A stretch of 64,000 bases of DNA from assembly GCF_018070325.1 (NCBI RefSeq), contig NZ_JAGPXY010000019.1:33222-97221 (forward strand), read 5' to 3'. A program made the translations under genes and the position numbers. The notes under the pieces were generated by a model. The model saw only the letters and a program-made list of their open reading frames with translations. It was not told the origin of the DNA and ran no database searches. The stretch comes from Micromonospora sp. H61. Its GTDB lineage: Bacteria; Actinomycetota; Actinomycetes; Mycobacteriales; Micromonosporaceae. Positions 8,503-16,785 of the stretch are shown piece by piece (the stretch's first letter is position 1; every line of letters starts with the position of its first letter).

Positions 8503-11067
8503 GTGACCACCCCGCAAGATCTCGACGACCGGTTCCGGGAGACGCTGGCGGCGCTGCCTGCCGCCGAGCGGCGGCGTGACCCCGCCGACCCGGTCACCGA
8601 CGACGCCCCGCTGAGCGGCGCGCAGGTGCTTGACCTGTTCGACGCGCAGGTGACCAGCCGGCAGCTCGACCTGGCCGGCCGCTGGTTGCGCAGCTTCGGG
8701 GAGGGCTTCTACACGATCGGCTCGGCCGGGCACGAGGGCAACGCCGCTGTCGCCGCCGCGCTACGTCCCACCGATCCGGCGCTGCTGCACTACCGCTCGG
8801 GCGCCTTCTACTGCCTGCGCGCCGCCCAGGTCGCCGCCGACCCGGTGCTGGCCACCGACTCCGAGCCGTCCGCCGACCCGACGTTGGCCACCAACTCCGA
8901 GCCGTCCGCCGCCGCCGACCAGGACGTCGACCGAGCGCGGGCCGTTGGCGTCGAGCGGTCCGCCGACAGTGAGTCGACAGTCGACGGGGCGTCGACCCGC
9001 GAACCCGAGTCGACCGCCGATCCGCAGGTGTCCGAATCGGAGCCGGCCGGGACCGCACCGACCTCGGCGACCGGAGCCGCCAACGGGTTCGCGGCGTACG
9101 CCGACGCGGCCCGGGACGTGCTGCGCGGAATGGTCGCGTCCAGCCTCGAACCGATCGCCGGGGGACGGCACAAGGTGTTCGGCCGGGCCGACCTGGCCAT
9201 CGTGCCGACCACCTCGACCATCGCCTCGCACCTGCCCCGCGCGGTCGGAATGGGACTGGCAGTGGAGCGGCTGCGCCGGCTGGATAGCGCCGGACGGCGT
9301 ACCGGGGCCGGCGTGCGGGTCGGCAGCGGCGCCGGCGCCACGCACGCCCCCTGGCCACCGGACGCCATAGTGGTCTGCTCCTTCGGCGACGCCTCGGTCA
9401 ACCACGCCAGCGCCACCGCAGCCTTCAACACCGCCGGGTGGTACGACCACGCCGGGCTGCGGATTCCGGTGCTCTTCGTCTGCGAGGACAACGGGCTGGG
9501 CATCAGCGTCCGCTCGCCGGAGGGCTGGGTCGAGGCGACCCTGCGGGCCAAGCCGGGCATCCGCTACTTCAACGCGGACGGAGCCGACCCGGTGCGGACG
9601 TACGAGGTGGCGGCGGAGGCCGCGGCCTGGGTACGCCGCAACCGGCGGCCCGCCGTGCTGCACCTGCGCACCGTGCGGCTGATGGGGCACGCCGGGGCGG
9701 ACGCGGAGTCGGCGTACCGGAGTCCGGCCGAGCTGGCCGAGGACCTGGCCCGGGACCCGGTGGCCGCCACCGCGCGGCTGCTTGTCGACGCCGGCGTCGC
9801 GACCGGCGAGGAGCTGCTGGCCCGGTACGACGAGACCGGCTGGCAGGTACGCCGGCTGGCCGAGGAGGTGCTGGGCGAGCCGAAGCTGGCCTCCGCGGCC
9901 GACGTGGTGTCGACGCTGGCCCCACGACGTCCGGTGCGGGTGGCGCGGGCGGTGGCCGACGCCGCGGCGCGGGCCAGCGGGCCGGGCGCCGGCGCCCGGG
10001 CGGAGGCGTTCGGTGGGAAGCCGCCGGAGCTGGCCGGGCCGATGACCCTGGCGCAGAGCATCAACGCCGCGCTCGCCGACGGGATGCTCGACCACCCGCA
10101 GATGGCGCTCTTCGGTGAGGACGTGGCGGCCAAGGGCGGCGTGTACGGGGTGACGAAGGGGCTGCGCGACCGGTTCGGGGCGGCCCGGGTCTTCGACACC
10201 CTGCTCGACGAGACGTCGGTGCTCGGGCTGGGCCTCGGTGCCGGGCTGGCCGGGATGCTGCCGGTGCCGGAGATCCAGTACCTGGCGTACCTGCACAACG
10301 CCGAGGACCAGCTGCGCGGTGAGGCGGCCACCATGCGGTTCTTCTCGCAGGGTGCGTTCCGCAACCCGATGGTGGTGCGGGTGGCGGGCCTGGCGTACCA
10401 GGAGGGGTTCGGCGGGCACTTCCACAACGACAACTCGGTGGCCGTACTCCGGGATGTGCCCGGTCTGGTGGTCGCGGTGCCGGCGCGGCCGGACGATGCC
10501 GCGCCCATGCTGCGGACCTGTCTGGCGAGCGCGGCGGTGGACGGCAGCGTCTGCGTGTTCCTGGAACCGATCGCGCTTTACCATACCCGCGACCTGTACA
10601 CGGAGGGTGACGGGGAGTGGCTGGCCGGCTATCCGGAGCCAGGTGGGTGGGTGGCCGGTCACGTGCCGATCGGGCGGGCCCGGGTCTACCGGGTCGGCTC
10701 GGCGGACGACCTCACCATCATCACCTTCGGTAACGGGGTACGGATGTCGCTGCGGGCCGCGGCCGTCCTCGCCGAGGAGGGGGTGGGCACCCGCGTGGTG
10801 GATCTGCGCTGGCTGGCTCCGCTGCCGGTGGCCGACATCATCCGGGAGTCCTCGGCGACCGGCCGGGTGCTGGTGGTGGACGAGACGCGCCGCTCCGGCG
10901 GGGTCGGCGAGGGCGTGATCGCCGCGCTGGTCGACGCCGGATATGTCGGTGCCGCACGTCGAGTGGCGGGAGTTGACTCGTTTGTACCATTAGGTCCGGC
11001 AGCACGTCACGTACTGGTCTCCGCCGAAGCCATTACCGACGGTGCCCGTACGCTGCTGGCACGGTAA
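8503..11067 (+). CDS. 2-oxoacid dehydrogenase E1, fused alpha and beta subunits
   Basis: ThDP-dependent E1 of about 854 aa with the alpha-type domain first and the beta-type transketolase domain second. The alpha half carries [16 protein letters not shown], a GDGxxN variant with Ala replacing the last Gly, and [10 protein letters not shown]. The beta half has [38 protein letters not shown] and the C-terminal [14 protein letters not shown]. It probably decarboxylates branched-chain or related 2-oxoacids. Residues about 110-200 are a Ser/Glu/Asp/Ala/Thr-rich insert not expected inside the alpha fold. No E2 or E3 gene is adjacent. Start is GTG 8503 (MTTPQDLDD); ATG 8491 in the same frame is the alternative. 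Confidence 0.88.
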   Translation: MTTPQDLDDRFRETLAALPAAERRRDPADPVTDDAPLSGAQVLDLFDAQVTSRQLDLAGRWLRSFGEGFYTIGSAGHEGNAAVAAALRPTDPALLHYRSGAFYCLRAAQVAADPVLATDSEPSADPTLATNSEPSAAADQDVDRARAVGVERSADSESTVDGASTREPESTADPQVSESEPAGTAPTSATGAANGFAAYADAARDVLRGMVASSLEPIAGGRHKVFGRADLAIVPTTSTIASHLPRAVGMGLAVERLRRLDSAGRRTGAGVRVGSGAGATHAPWPPDAIVVCSFGDASVNHASATAAFNTAGWYDHAGLRIPVLFVCEDNGLGISVRSPEGWVEATLRAKPGIRYFNADGADPVRTYEVAAEAAAWVRRNRRPAVLHLRTVRLMGHAGADAESAYRSPAELAEDLARDPVAATARLLVDAGVATGEELLARYDETGWQVRRLAEEVLGEPKLASAADVVSTLAPRRPVRVARAVADAAARASGPGAGARAEAFGGKPPELAGPMTLAQSINAALADGMLDHPQMALFGEDVAAKGGVYGVTKGLRDRFGAARVFDTLLDETSVLGLGLGAGLAGMLPVPEIQYLAYLHNAEDQLRGEAATMRFFSQGAFRNPMVVRVAGLAYQEGFGGHFHNDNSVAVLRDVPGLVVAVPARPDDAAPMLRTCLASAAVDGSVCVFLEPIALYHTRDLYTEGDGEWLAGYPEPGGWVAGHVPIGRARVYRVGSADDLTIITFGNGVRMSLRAAAVLAEEGVGTRVVDLRWLAPLPVADIIRESSATGRVLVVDETRRSGGVGEGVIAALVDAGYVGAARRVAGVDSFVPLGPAARHVLVSAEAITDGARTLLAR
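8836..8907 (+). repeat. 36-bp tandem duplication inside the E1 fusion gene
   Basis: Two adjacent 36-bp units (8836-8871 and 8872-8907) encode [12 protein letters not shown] and [12 protein letters not shown]. Period 36 keeps the frame. The units lie within the low-complexity insert of the alpha domain. Confidence 0.85.
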
Positions 11068-11179
11068 ATTCCGTTCCACCCGGTGCGCCACTTGCGCGAA
11101 GACCAACAACTGTGTGGACTTTGCCTGACGGCGTCGCACCGACGCCGCGAGCAGGGACGAGATGAGGAGGCACGCGACA

Positions 11180-11617
11180 GTGAGCGCGACCGCTGGTCAG
11201 GCCGCCGACGGGGTACGCAGCCTGGCGGACCGGTTCGGAATCGAACCGGGGATGGTCGTCATGGAGATGGGGTACGACGACGACGTCGACCAGGATCTCC
11301 GAGACGCCCTGACCGACCGCTGTGGAGATCTGGTCGACGAGGACACCGACGAGGTGGTCGACGCGGTGCTGGTCTGGTACCGGGACGGCGACGGTGACCT
11401 TTTCGAGTTGCTCGTCGATGCCCTCGGCCCGCTGGCCGACAACGGCGTCGTGTGGCTGCTCACCCCGAAGGCGGGGCGCGAGGGTCACGTCGAGCCGAGT
11501 GAGGTCGCGGAGTCCGCGCCCACCGCCGGCCTTCAGCAGACCTCGACCGTCAACGCCGGCCGGGACTGGAGCGGCGCCCGTCTGGTGCTGCGTCGAGGGG
11601 CCAAGGCCAAGAAGTAG
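11180..11617 (+). CDS. DUF3052 family protein
   Basis: A 145-aa protein of the actinobacterial DUF3052 family, whose function is unknown. Visible features are LADRFGIEPGMVVMEMGYDDDVD near the N-terminus (shown here only as a family landmark), an acidic central region, and a basic C-terminus ending GAKAKK. GTG 11180 was chosen because GAGGAGG sits about 10 nt upstream. It is followed 88 nt later by ahpE; this DUF3052-ahpE order also occurs in Mycobacterium, suggesting a functional link to redox defence. Confidence 0.8.
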   Translation: MSATAGQAADGVRSLADRFGIEPGMVVMEMGYDDDVDQDLRDALTDRCGDLVDEDTDEVVDAVLVWYRDGDGDLFELLVDALGPLADNGVVWLLTPKAGREGHVEPSEVAESAPTAGLQQTSTVNAGRDWSGARLVLRRGAKAKK

Positions 11618-11705
11618 CCAGCGCCGATCCGCTCGCCCGACGGTCCGCCCACCGCCGGGTAGCAGGCTGACGCGGTCGCCCCGACTCGACGCGAGGAGAG
11701 TTCGC

Positions 11706-12170
11706 ATGCCCATCGAGGTTGGTGCCGAAGCACCCGACTTCGTGCTCAAGGACCAGAACAACCAGGAGGTCCGCCTATCGGACTTTCGGGGCAGGCGCGC
11801 CGTGCTGCTGGTCTTCTACCCGCTCGCCTTCACCGGCACCTGCCAGGGCGAGTTGGGCGAGGTGCGCGACAACCTCGGCGAATACGTGAACGACGACGTG
11901 CAGGTGCTTACCGTCAGCGTCGACTCGGCCTACAGCCACAAGATCTGGGCCGACCGTGAGGGCTACCAGTTCCCGATGCTCGCCGACTTCTGGCCGCACG
12001 GCGCCGTCGCCCAGGCGTACGGGGTCTTCAACGACGTGGCCGGCTTCGCCAACCGGGGCACCTTCCTCATCGACAAGACCGGTGTGGTCCGCTTCGCCGA
12101 GATGAACGGCCCGGGCGAGGCCCGCGACCAGCAGGGCTGGCGCAAGGCCATCGCCGAAGCGACAACCTGA
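11706..12170 (+). CDS. ahpE: AhpE-type one-cysteine peroxiredoxin
   Basis: A 154-aa cytoplasmic peroxidase that reduces hydroperoxides through a peroxidatic cysteine. The catalytic motif P39-x3-T43-x2-C46 lies in FYPLAFTGTCQGEL, the form typical of mycobacterial AhpE. No resolving Cys follows in the usual position, consistent with 1-Cys chemistry using mycothiol/mycoredoxin in actinobacteria. The ATG at 11706 is preceded by GAGGAGAG. A hairpin terminator begins 24 nt after the stop, then tRNA-Val. Confidence 0.92.
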   Translation: MPIEVGAEAPDFVLKDQNNQEVRLSDFRGRRAVLLVFYPLAFTGTCQGELGEVRDNLGEYVNDDVQVLTVSVDSAYSHKIWADREGYQFPMLADFWPHGAVAQAYGVFNDVAGFANRGTFLIDKTGVVRFAEMNGPGEARDQQGWRKAIAEATT

Positions 12171-12194
12171 CCGGGGTACGCCGTGCGCCCGGGT

Positions 12195-12226
12195 CGGTGG
12201 CGGGCAGGTAAGCTTGCCAGCCACCG
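12195..12226 (+). terminator. Hairpin terminator after ahpE
   Basis: CGGTGGC-g-GGCA (12195-12206) pairs with TGCC-a-GCCACCG (12215-12226), giving 11 base pairs with one internal mismatch and an 8-nt loop. It separates ahpE from the tRNA gene and has no T-tract. Confidence 0.55.
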
Positions 12227-12246
12227 GCCCGCCACACGGGCGATCC

Positions 12247-12318
12247 GGGCGCGTAGCTCAGTGGGAGAGCACTCGCCTTACAAGCGAGGGGTCGCAGGTT
12301 CGAAACCTGCCGCGCCCA
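12247..12318 (+). tRNA. tRNA-Val (anticodon TAC)
   Basis: Complete cloverleaf. The acceptor stem is GGGCGCG/CGCGCCC (12247-12253 with 12311-12317). The D-arm is TAGCTCAGTGGGAGAGC. The anticodon stem CTCGC/GCGAG flanks the loop CTTACAA with anticodon TAC at 12279-12281. The T-arm is GCAGGTTCGAAACCTGC. A CC follows the discriminator A, but CCA is not fully encoded. Confidence 0.97.
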
Positions 12319-12351
12319 CCCTTCACCGCCAACGAAGCCTCCCCGAGAAAA

Positions 12352-12939
12352 TCAGTTCCCGGGGCGGAGCACTCGGAGCAGGGCGGTACGCAGCGCGTCG
12401 GCAGCCTCGGCGTGGGTCATCCGGCCGGCGTCGACCTCCTCGCCTGCGGCGTGGCCGATCTTGATCGTGATCGCGGCGAGCCAGTCGGCGGGGAGTCCTC
12501 TGTCGAACTCGCCGCTCGCCTGACCGCGCTGGATCACCCGAGTTATTCGTTCGGCGACCGGGGCGTGGCGTGCCACGTCGACGTCCGGGCTCACCGGAAG
12601 TGCCGCGATCTGCTGGACCAGGACCGGATAGCGCGCCGCGATCTGGGCACCGGCCTCGAGCACCCGGATCAGCGCGTCTGCGGCGGCACCGGTGTCTGGC
12701 TCGGCGGCGTCCATCGCGGCGACGGCGTCGTCGGTGATCCGGTCGACGATGGCGGCCATCAGGTGCTCGCGGGATGGAAAGTGGGCGTAGACGGTCTGCC
12801 GGGTCAGCCCTGCATCGGTGGCGATGGCGTCGAGGCTGGCATCGGGCTGCGCGTCGAGTAGCCGGATTGCCGCATCGAGGATCGCCCTGTAGTTGCGACG
12901 GGCGTCGGCGCGACGGTTGCGCTCCACTGAACGACTCAT
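12352..12939 (-). CDS. TetR family transcriptional regulator
   Basis: A 195-aa repressor-type protein. The N-terminal helix-turn-helix reads AILDAAIRLLDA, then LDAIATDAGLTRQTVYAHFP (about residues 40-59). The C-terminal ligand domain is all-helical and unassigned. It is divergent from the SnoaL-like gene, and the 74-bp gap contains a TTTAC-N5-GTAAA palindrome, so it probably controls itself and the SnoaL/CopZ-like pair. The AT-rich gap is unusual for this genome and typical of a regulated promoter. The gene also points toward tRNA-Val, ending 33 nt after it. Confidence 0.88.
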   Translation of the reverse strand: MSRSVERNRRADARRNYRAILDAAIRLLDAQPDASLDAIATDAGLTRQTVYAHFPSREHLMAAIVDRITDDAVAAMDAAEPDTGAAADALIRVLEAGAQIAARYPVLVQQIAALPVSPDVDVARHAPVAERITRVIQRGQASGEFDRGLPADWLAAITIKIGHAAGEEVDAGRMTHAEAADALRTALLRVLRPGN

Positions 12940-12975
12940 CTCTTACACCTTGCCAAATTTCTCGGAGATAGATAT

Positions 12976-12990
12976 TTTACGAGCTGTAAA
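12976..12990. promoter_or_regulatory. Candidate TetR operator
   Basis: TTTAC GAGCT GTAAA is a perfect 5+5+5 palindrome in the divergent TetR/SnoaL promoter region. Its position between the two start codons fits an autoregulatory operator. Confidence 0.55.
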
Positions 12991-13013
12991 GATTCAGCGG
13001 GGATCACGAGCTG

Positions 13014-13493
13014 ATGGTGGGTGAGATGGGCGCGCTCGATGGCACCGACCCGAAGAAGTTCATCACCGACTTCTTCACCTCCTTCATGAGCGACCTGGCT
13101 CGCGGTGACGAAGACCCGACGGTGATCGTTGATCGGTACCACACGCCCGACATTGTGCAGGTCGCCGACGGCAACCTGATGGACCGCGCCAAGCTCATCG
13201 CGCACACCCGACCGGCCCGGAAACACCAGACCGGCGCCCGGTGGGAGGTGCATGAGGCGATAGCGGACGAGGACCGTATCGCCGCCCGCTACACCCTGCA
13301 CTTTCAGACCTCCAAGCGCGAGGGCAGCGTCGACGTCCACTTCTTCGGGCAGTTCGCTGCTGATGGGCGGATGCGCCGGGCGCACATGCTCACCCGATCG
13401 GTCCCCGCCAAGGTCAGCGGTGCCGCTCCAGCCGAGGTCAGCTCAGAGTCCTCGCCACCAGAGGCACCCGACCGACGGCAGTCGCCGGCATGA
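13014..13493 (+). CDS. SnoaL-like (NTF2-fold) protein
   Basis: A 159-aa protein with the cone-shaped NTF2/SnoaL pattern: helix FITDFFTSFMSDLARGD, the loop VDRYHTPDIVQVADGN, and alternating strands to FFGQFAADGRMRRAHMLT. Residues after about 130 are Ser/Pro/Ala-rich and probably disordered. Family members include isomerases, cyclases and simple binding proteins; no catalytic residue can be assigned. The start could also be ATG 13026. Its stop overlaps the next gene by ATGA, so it is probably co-transcribed with the CopZ-like protein under TetR control. Confidence 0.7.
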   Translation: MVGEMGALDGTDPKKFITDFFTSFMSDLARGDEDPTVIVDRYHTPDIVQVADGNLMDRAKLIAHTRPARKHQTGARWEVHEAIADEDRIAARYTLHFQTSKREGSVDVHFFGQFAADGRMRRAHMLTRSVPAKVSGAAPAEVSSESSPPEAPDRRQSPA

Positions 13494-13693
13494 CCGTCAG
13501 CAGCTATCGGGTGATCGGTATGGCCTGCGGGCACTGCGCAGGCTTCGTCACCGAGGAGATCGAACGGATTCCCGGTGTCACCACTGTGGCAGTGGACGTC
13601 GAACGCGACACCGTCACGGTGACGAGCGATGGACCTCTCGACATCGCCGAGGTACGTGCCGCAGTCGAGGAAGCCGGCTACGAACTGCCCTGA
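13490..13693 (+). CDS. CopZ-like heavy-metal-associated (HMA) domain protein
   Basis: A 67-aa single HMA domain with the metal-binding loop GMACGHC (MxCxxC, residues 10-16) and the ferredoxin-like ending EAGYELP. Such proteins carry Cu(I) to a P-type ATPase or a CsoR-type regulator. Neither lies in this neighbourhood, so this is an orphan chaperone. The ATG overlaps the SnoaL stop codon by 4 nt, implying coupled translation, an uncommon partnership. Confidence 0.9.
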   Translation: MTVSSYRVIGMACGHCAGFVTEEIERIPGVTTVAVDVERDTVTVTSDGPLDIAEVRAAVEEAGYELP

Positions 13694-13893
13694 CGTCCAG
13701 CGGTACCGCAAGCCCGGCGGCACACCTGGATCGGTCCAGGTCAAATACGAGCGATCCCTGGCAGTTCAGCAGGGCGGCACTCGGCGTTTCCAGTTGCTGA
13801 GTTGCCACCGATCAGGCAGAAGGCCAGCGCACCTAACGAGAGGTGACAGGGACGCAAATTGCCACCGGCGACGGCTCCAGATTCGGGCACCGC

Positions 13894-13899
13894 CATGAT
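13894..13899 (+). promoter_or_regulatory. -10 box CATGAT, leaderless arrangement
   Basis: CATGAT is 6 nt upstream of the GTG at 13906 and no Shine-Dalgarno sequence is present. Confidence 0.4.
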
Positions 13900-13905
13900 G
13901 GGCTG

Positions 13906-14454
13906 GTGCAGGACACCGTCGCCGTCGCGCTGATCACCTCACTGTCCACGCTGGCCGCCGCCGCCCTGACCGGGCTGGTCGGCGCGCTCAGCACCCGTCG
14001 GCAACTGGCCCACCAGCTCACCGTCGCCAGACACGAGAGTGTCGAGCGCCGGGCGACGCGTCGCGATGAGCTGCGGCGGGACGCGTACGTCGGGTTCCTG
14101 AGCGCCTGCGACCAGGCGTACCGGCAGTTGGACCGGCGGTGGCTCGACGTCGGCGGGGGCGAGCCGGTGCCCGGCTACGACGAGGCGTACGCGGCCATGC
14201 GCGCCGTGGACGAGGCGTACAACCTGGTGTTGCTGGAGGGCCCGGCGGAGGTCGCGGTGGCCGGCCGGGCCGTGTTGACCAGCCTCACCACCGAGTACGC
14301 CGACCAGCGCCGGCTCGCTGACGAGCCGGGCGACGGGGGCGCGCCGCTGCGCGACCGGCACCGGGAGCGCTGGCTCGCGGCGATCGAGGTACGGACGAAG
14401 CGCCGAATCTCGTTCGTCGACGCGGTGCGCGCGGTGTTGGGTCACGAAGGGTGA
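13906..14454 (+). CDS. Hypothetical protein with an N-terminal membrane helix
   Basis: A 182-aa protein of no recognised family. The N-terminal hydrophobic segment AVALITSLSTLAAAALTGLV could anchor it in the membrane, leaving a charged helical cytoplasmic body (RRQLAHQLTVARHESVERRATRRDE region, Arg-rich, coiled-coil-like). GTG 13906 was chosen over the earlier ATG at 13843 because a -10-like box sits 6 nt upstream and the membrane segment then starts at residue 5. It stands alone and converges on the SDR gene. Confidence 0.65.
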   Translation: MQDTVAVALITSLSTLAAAALTGLVGALSTRRQLAHQLTVARHESVERRATRRDELRRDAYVGFLSACDQAYRQLDRRWLDVGGGEPVPGYDEAYAAMRAVDEAYNLVLLEGPAEVAVAGRAVLTSLTTEYADQRRLADEPGDGGAPLRDRHRERWLAAIEVRTKRRISFVDAVRAVLGHEG

Positions 14455-14519
14455 CGAGCCGGCGTTCCTGCGTTGAGGCCGGGCGGCGCCGGATGGCGCG
14501 GCGGCACCGCCCGGGTTCC

Positions 14520-15263
14520 TCAGCTGGTGAAGCCGCCGTCCACGTTGACCACCGCACCGGTCACGTAGCTGGCCTCGGGGCTGGCCAGGTGTGCGACGGT
14601 GGCCGCGATATCGGCGGGGCGAGCGTACCGGCCGACGGCGGTGAATCCGCTGATCGCCGCCGCGTTCGGTCCGTCCGCCGGGTTGGCGTCGGTGTCCGTC
14701 GGCCCGGGGTTGACCAGGTTGACGGTGATGGCCCGTGGGCCCAGTTCACGGGCCAGGCCCCGGGTCAGCCCGACCAGAGCGGTCTTGCTCATCGCGTAGA
14801 GCGTCAGCCCGGGAAATACCGCCCGTTCACCGACGTTGCTGCCGATGCTGATGATCCGTCCGCCGTCGCCCAGGTGCCGCAGCGCCGCCCGCGCGGCGAC
14901 GTACGGTGCCCTGATGTTGACCGCGATCGTCTGCTCCATCTCTGCCGAGCCGAGGTCGTCCAGGGCGCCGACCAGGAACACCGCGGCGTTGTTGACCAGG
15001 ATGTCCAACCGACCCAGTTCGGCGGCCGCCCGGTCGACCGCGCCCCGCACGGCGGCCGGGTCGGCGCCGTCCGCCTGGATTGCCAGCGCTCTGCGGCCCA
15101 GCGCCTCGATCTGCTTCACCACGGTTGCGGCCCGCTCGGCGTCCTGCCGGTAGGTCAGCGCCACGTCGGCCCCGTCCTGTGCAAGGCGCAGCGCGATGCC
15201 GGCTCCGATGCCCCGGGAACCCCCGGTCACCAGGGCGACCCTGTTGTTGAGTGTCGTCGTCAT
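14520..15263 (-). CDS. Short-chain dehydrogenase/reductase (FabG-like)
   Basis: A 247-aa classical SDR. The cofactor motif TGGSRGIGAG is near residue 12, NNAAV near 86, the catalytic Ser in IISIGSN, and Y-x3-K in YAMSK. The loop after the first strand contains TYRQ with Arg, favouring NADP(H). The substrate is unknown. The ATG at 15263 (MTTTLNN) starts directly before the first beta strand; the longer reading frame adds 39 residues without SDR features. It is divergent from the HAD gene, with a long inverted repeat between them. Confidence 0.9.
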   Translation of the reverse strand: MTTTLNNRVALVTGGSRGIGAGIALRLAQDGADVALTYRQDAERAATVVKQIEALGRRALAIQADGADPAAVRGAVDRAAAELGRLDILVNNAAVFLVGALDDLGSAEMEQTIAVNIRAPYVAARAALRHLGDGGRIISIGSNVGERAVFPGLTLYAMSKTALVGLTRGLARELGPRAITVNLVNPGPTDTDANPADGPNAAAISGFTAVGRYARPADIAATVAHLASPEASYVTGAVVNVDGGFTS

Positions 15264-15380
15264 GCAAACGATCATCTGGCCGCGCAGCCCTCCCGTCTGG
15301 CGGCCATCGGACGTCTCGCTCCGACCTCGAGGTCCGATACCCGCGATCATCGACGGCCTGCGGACCTGGCGGTCCGCCAT

Positions 15381-15454
15381 GATCCGCGCAACGTCGCGGA
15401 TCCTGCCGCCTCACCAGGCGACAAGACAGCAGGATCACCGAAGTTGCGCGGATC
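15381..15454. repeat. Long intergenic inverted repeat, GATCCGCRCAAC type
   Basis: Outer arms GATCCGCGCAAC (15381-15392) and complement (15443-15454) pair perfectly over 12 bp. Inner arms GATCCTGC (15399-15406) and GCAGGATC (15429-15436) form a second stem. The outer arm matches the repeat at 6015-6088. Unlike most copies here it lies between divergent genes. Confidence 0.7.
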
Positions 15455-15500
15455 TTGCGAGGTGGGGGAGGGTGGGGCGAGCGATTCGGGGAGCGTGGTC

Positions 15501-16130
15501 GTGGAACTGGCAGGCATTGGCGCGGTGCTCTTCGACATGGATGGCACCCTTGTCGACTCCGACGCCGCTGTGGAGCGGGCCTGGGAGCGGTGGGCCGCCG
15601 AGTACGGCGTCGACCTGGCGGCGGCGTTGGCGATCGCGCACGGCAGCCCGGCCGACCGGACCATCCGCCGGCTGCTGCCCGCGCTCGACGAGGCGGCGGT
15701 CGCCGCCGCCGCGGCACGACAGCTCGCGTTGCAGTACGACGACCTGTCCGACGTGACGGCCACCTCCGGGGCGCACGAGCTGCTGAACGCGCTGGCCCGG
15801 CTGGGCTTGCCCTGGGCGGTGGTGACCAGCGCCGACACGCCGCTCGCCGAGGCCCGGCTCGGCGCCGCCGGCATCAAGGCGCCGGTGCTCGTCACGGTGG
15901 AGGACGTCAGCGTCGGCAAGCCGGACCCGGAGGGCTACCTGCGGGGCGCGGCGCTGCTGGGCGTACCGGTGGTGCGGTGCCTGGTCGTCGAGGACGCCGA
16001 GGTCGGCCTGCGGGCGGGGCGGGCGGCCGGGGCGATGACCGCCGCGCTGAAGGGCCTCGACGGCGACCTGCGCCTGCACGACCTGGCCCAACTGGCGCAC
16101 CAGCTGGAGTCGGCACCCACTGTGCCCTGA
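15501..16130 (+). CDS. HAD superfamily phosphatase
   Basis: A 209-aa HAD hydrolase of the beta-phosphoglucomutase/sugar phosphatase type. Motif I is FDMDGTLVDSD (nucleophile and acid/base Asp), motif II is VVTSAD, and motifs III/IV are VGKPDPEGY and VVEDAEVGLRAG. A small helical cap lies between motifs I and II. The likely substrate is a sugar phosphate. GTG 15501 sits 7 nt after GGGGAG; GTG 15495 is an in-frame alternative too close to that site. Confidence 0.9.
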   Translation: MELAGIGAVLFDMDGTLVDSDAAVERAWERWAAEYGVDLAAALAIAHGSPADRTIRRLLPALDEAAVAAAAARQLALQYDDLSDVTATSGAHELLNALARLGLPWAVVTSADTPLAEARLGAAGIKAPVLVTVEDVSVGKPDPEGYLRGAALLGVPVVRCLVVEDAEVGLRAGRAAGAMTAALKGLDGDLRLHDLAQLAHQLESAPTVP

Positions 16131-16211
16131 CCCGCCCGGCGATCACTGGTGCGGGCGGGAAATGGAAGTTCCGAGGTGGCCACCCGCTCGCGACGACGAA
16201 GGGGAGACGCT

Positions 16212-16691
16212 GTGGAGTTGACGTTGACGCCGATGACGGCACAGGAGTTGGCCCGCCTGCTCGGATCACTGGAGCAGGGGTACGCCGAGGACCTGGTGGC
16301 GCACCGGGGGATGACCCCGGAGGCGGCCCTCGACCGGTCGGTCAACCAGATCCGGGAGTCGCTGCCGGCGGGCGCGGCCACCGAGAGGGCCCTGCTGCGG
16401 GTGGGCCGGGTCGGCGACACCGAGATCGGCTGGATCTGGGTGACCCTGCCGACGGCCGCCGCCCCGGACCAGGCCTGGATCCACAACATCGAGGTGCACG
16501 AGGAACACCGGGGACGCGGGTACGCGCGGCGGATGATCCAGCTCATCGAGGCCGAACTCGCCCAGCTCGGCGTGCCCGAGCTGGGTCTGAACGTCTTCGG
16601 TACGAACACCGTGGCGATCGGCCTCTACCGCAGTCTGGGCTTCGAGGTCACCTCGCAGCAGATGGCGAAGCGCCTCACCACGGCGGGCTGA
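16212..16691 (+). CDS. GNAT family N-acetyltransferase
   Basis: A 159-aa acetyltransferase. The acetyl-CoA binding motif VHEEHRGRGYARRMI is around residue 96, and the C-terminal beta-bulge NVFGTNTVAIGLYRSLGFEV is complete. The acceptor is unknown. The GTG at 16212 follows GGGGAG by 5 nt. The gene lies between a HAD phosphatase and a pyruvyl transferase on the same strand, with gaps of about 80-95 nt, so joint transcription is possible but not shown. Confidence 0.88.
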   Translation: MELTLTPMTAQELARLLGSLEQGYAEDLVAHRGMTPEAALDRSVNQIRESLPAGAATERALLRVGRVGDTEIGWIWVTLPTAAAPDQAWIHNIEVHEEHRGRGYARRMIQLIEAELAQLGVPELGLNVFGTNTVAIGLYRSLGFEVTSQQMAKRLTTAG

Positions 16692-16785
16692 GCCGGCGGC
16701 GGCCCCGCTGACGGGTCCCTTCGGCAGGACTGTTCACCTGCCCAGCGGGAAACCGGCGCGGACCGCACCTGGGGAGGAGCGACGG

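Noticed and set aside
8761..10662. 633-codon minus-strand frame opposite the E1 fusion
   Set aside because: It is the mirror of strong third-position GC in the real gene; the translated product is a His/Arg/Gly-rich non-family sequence.
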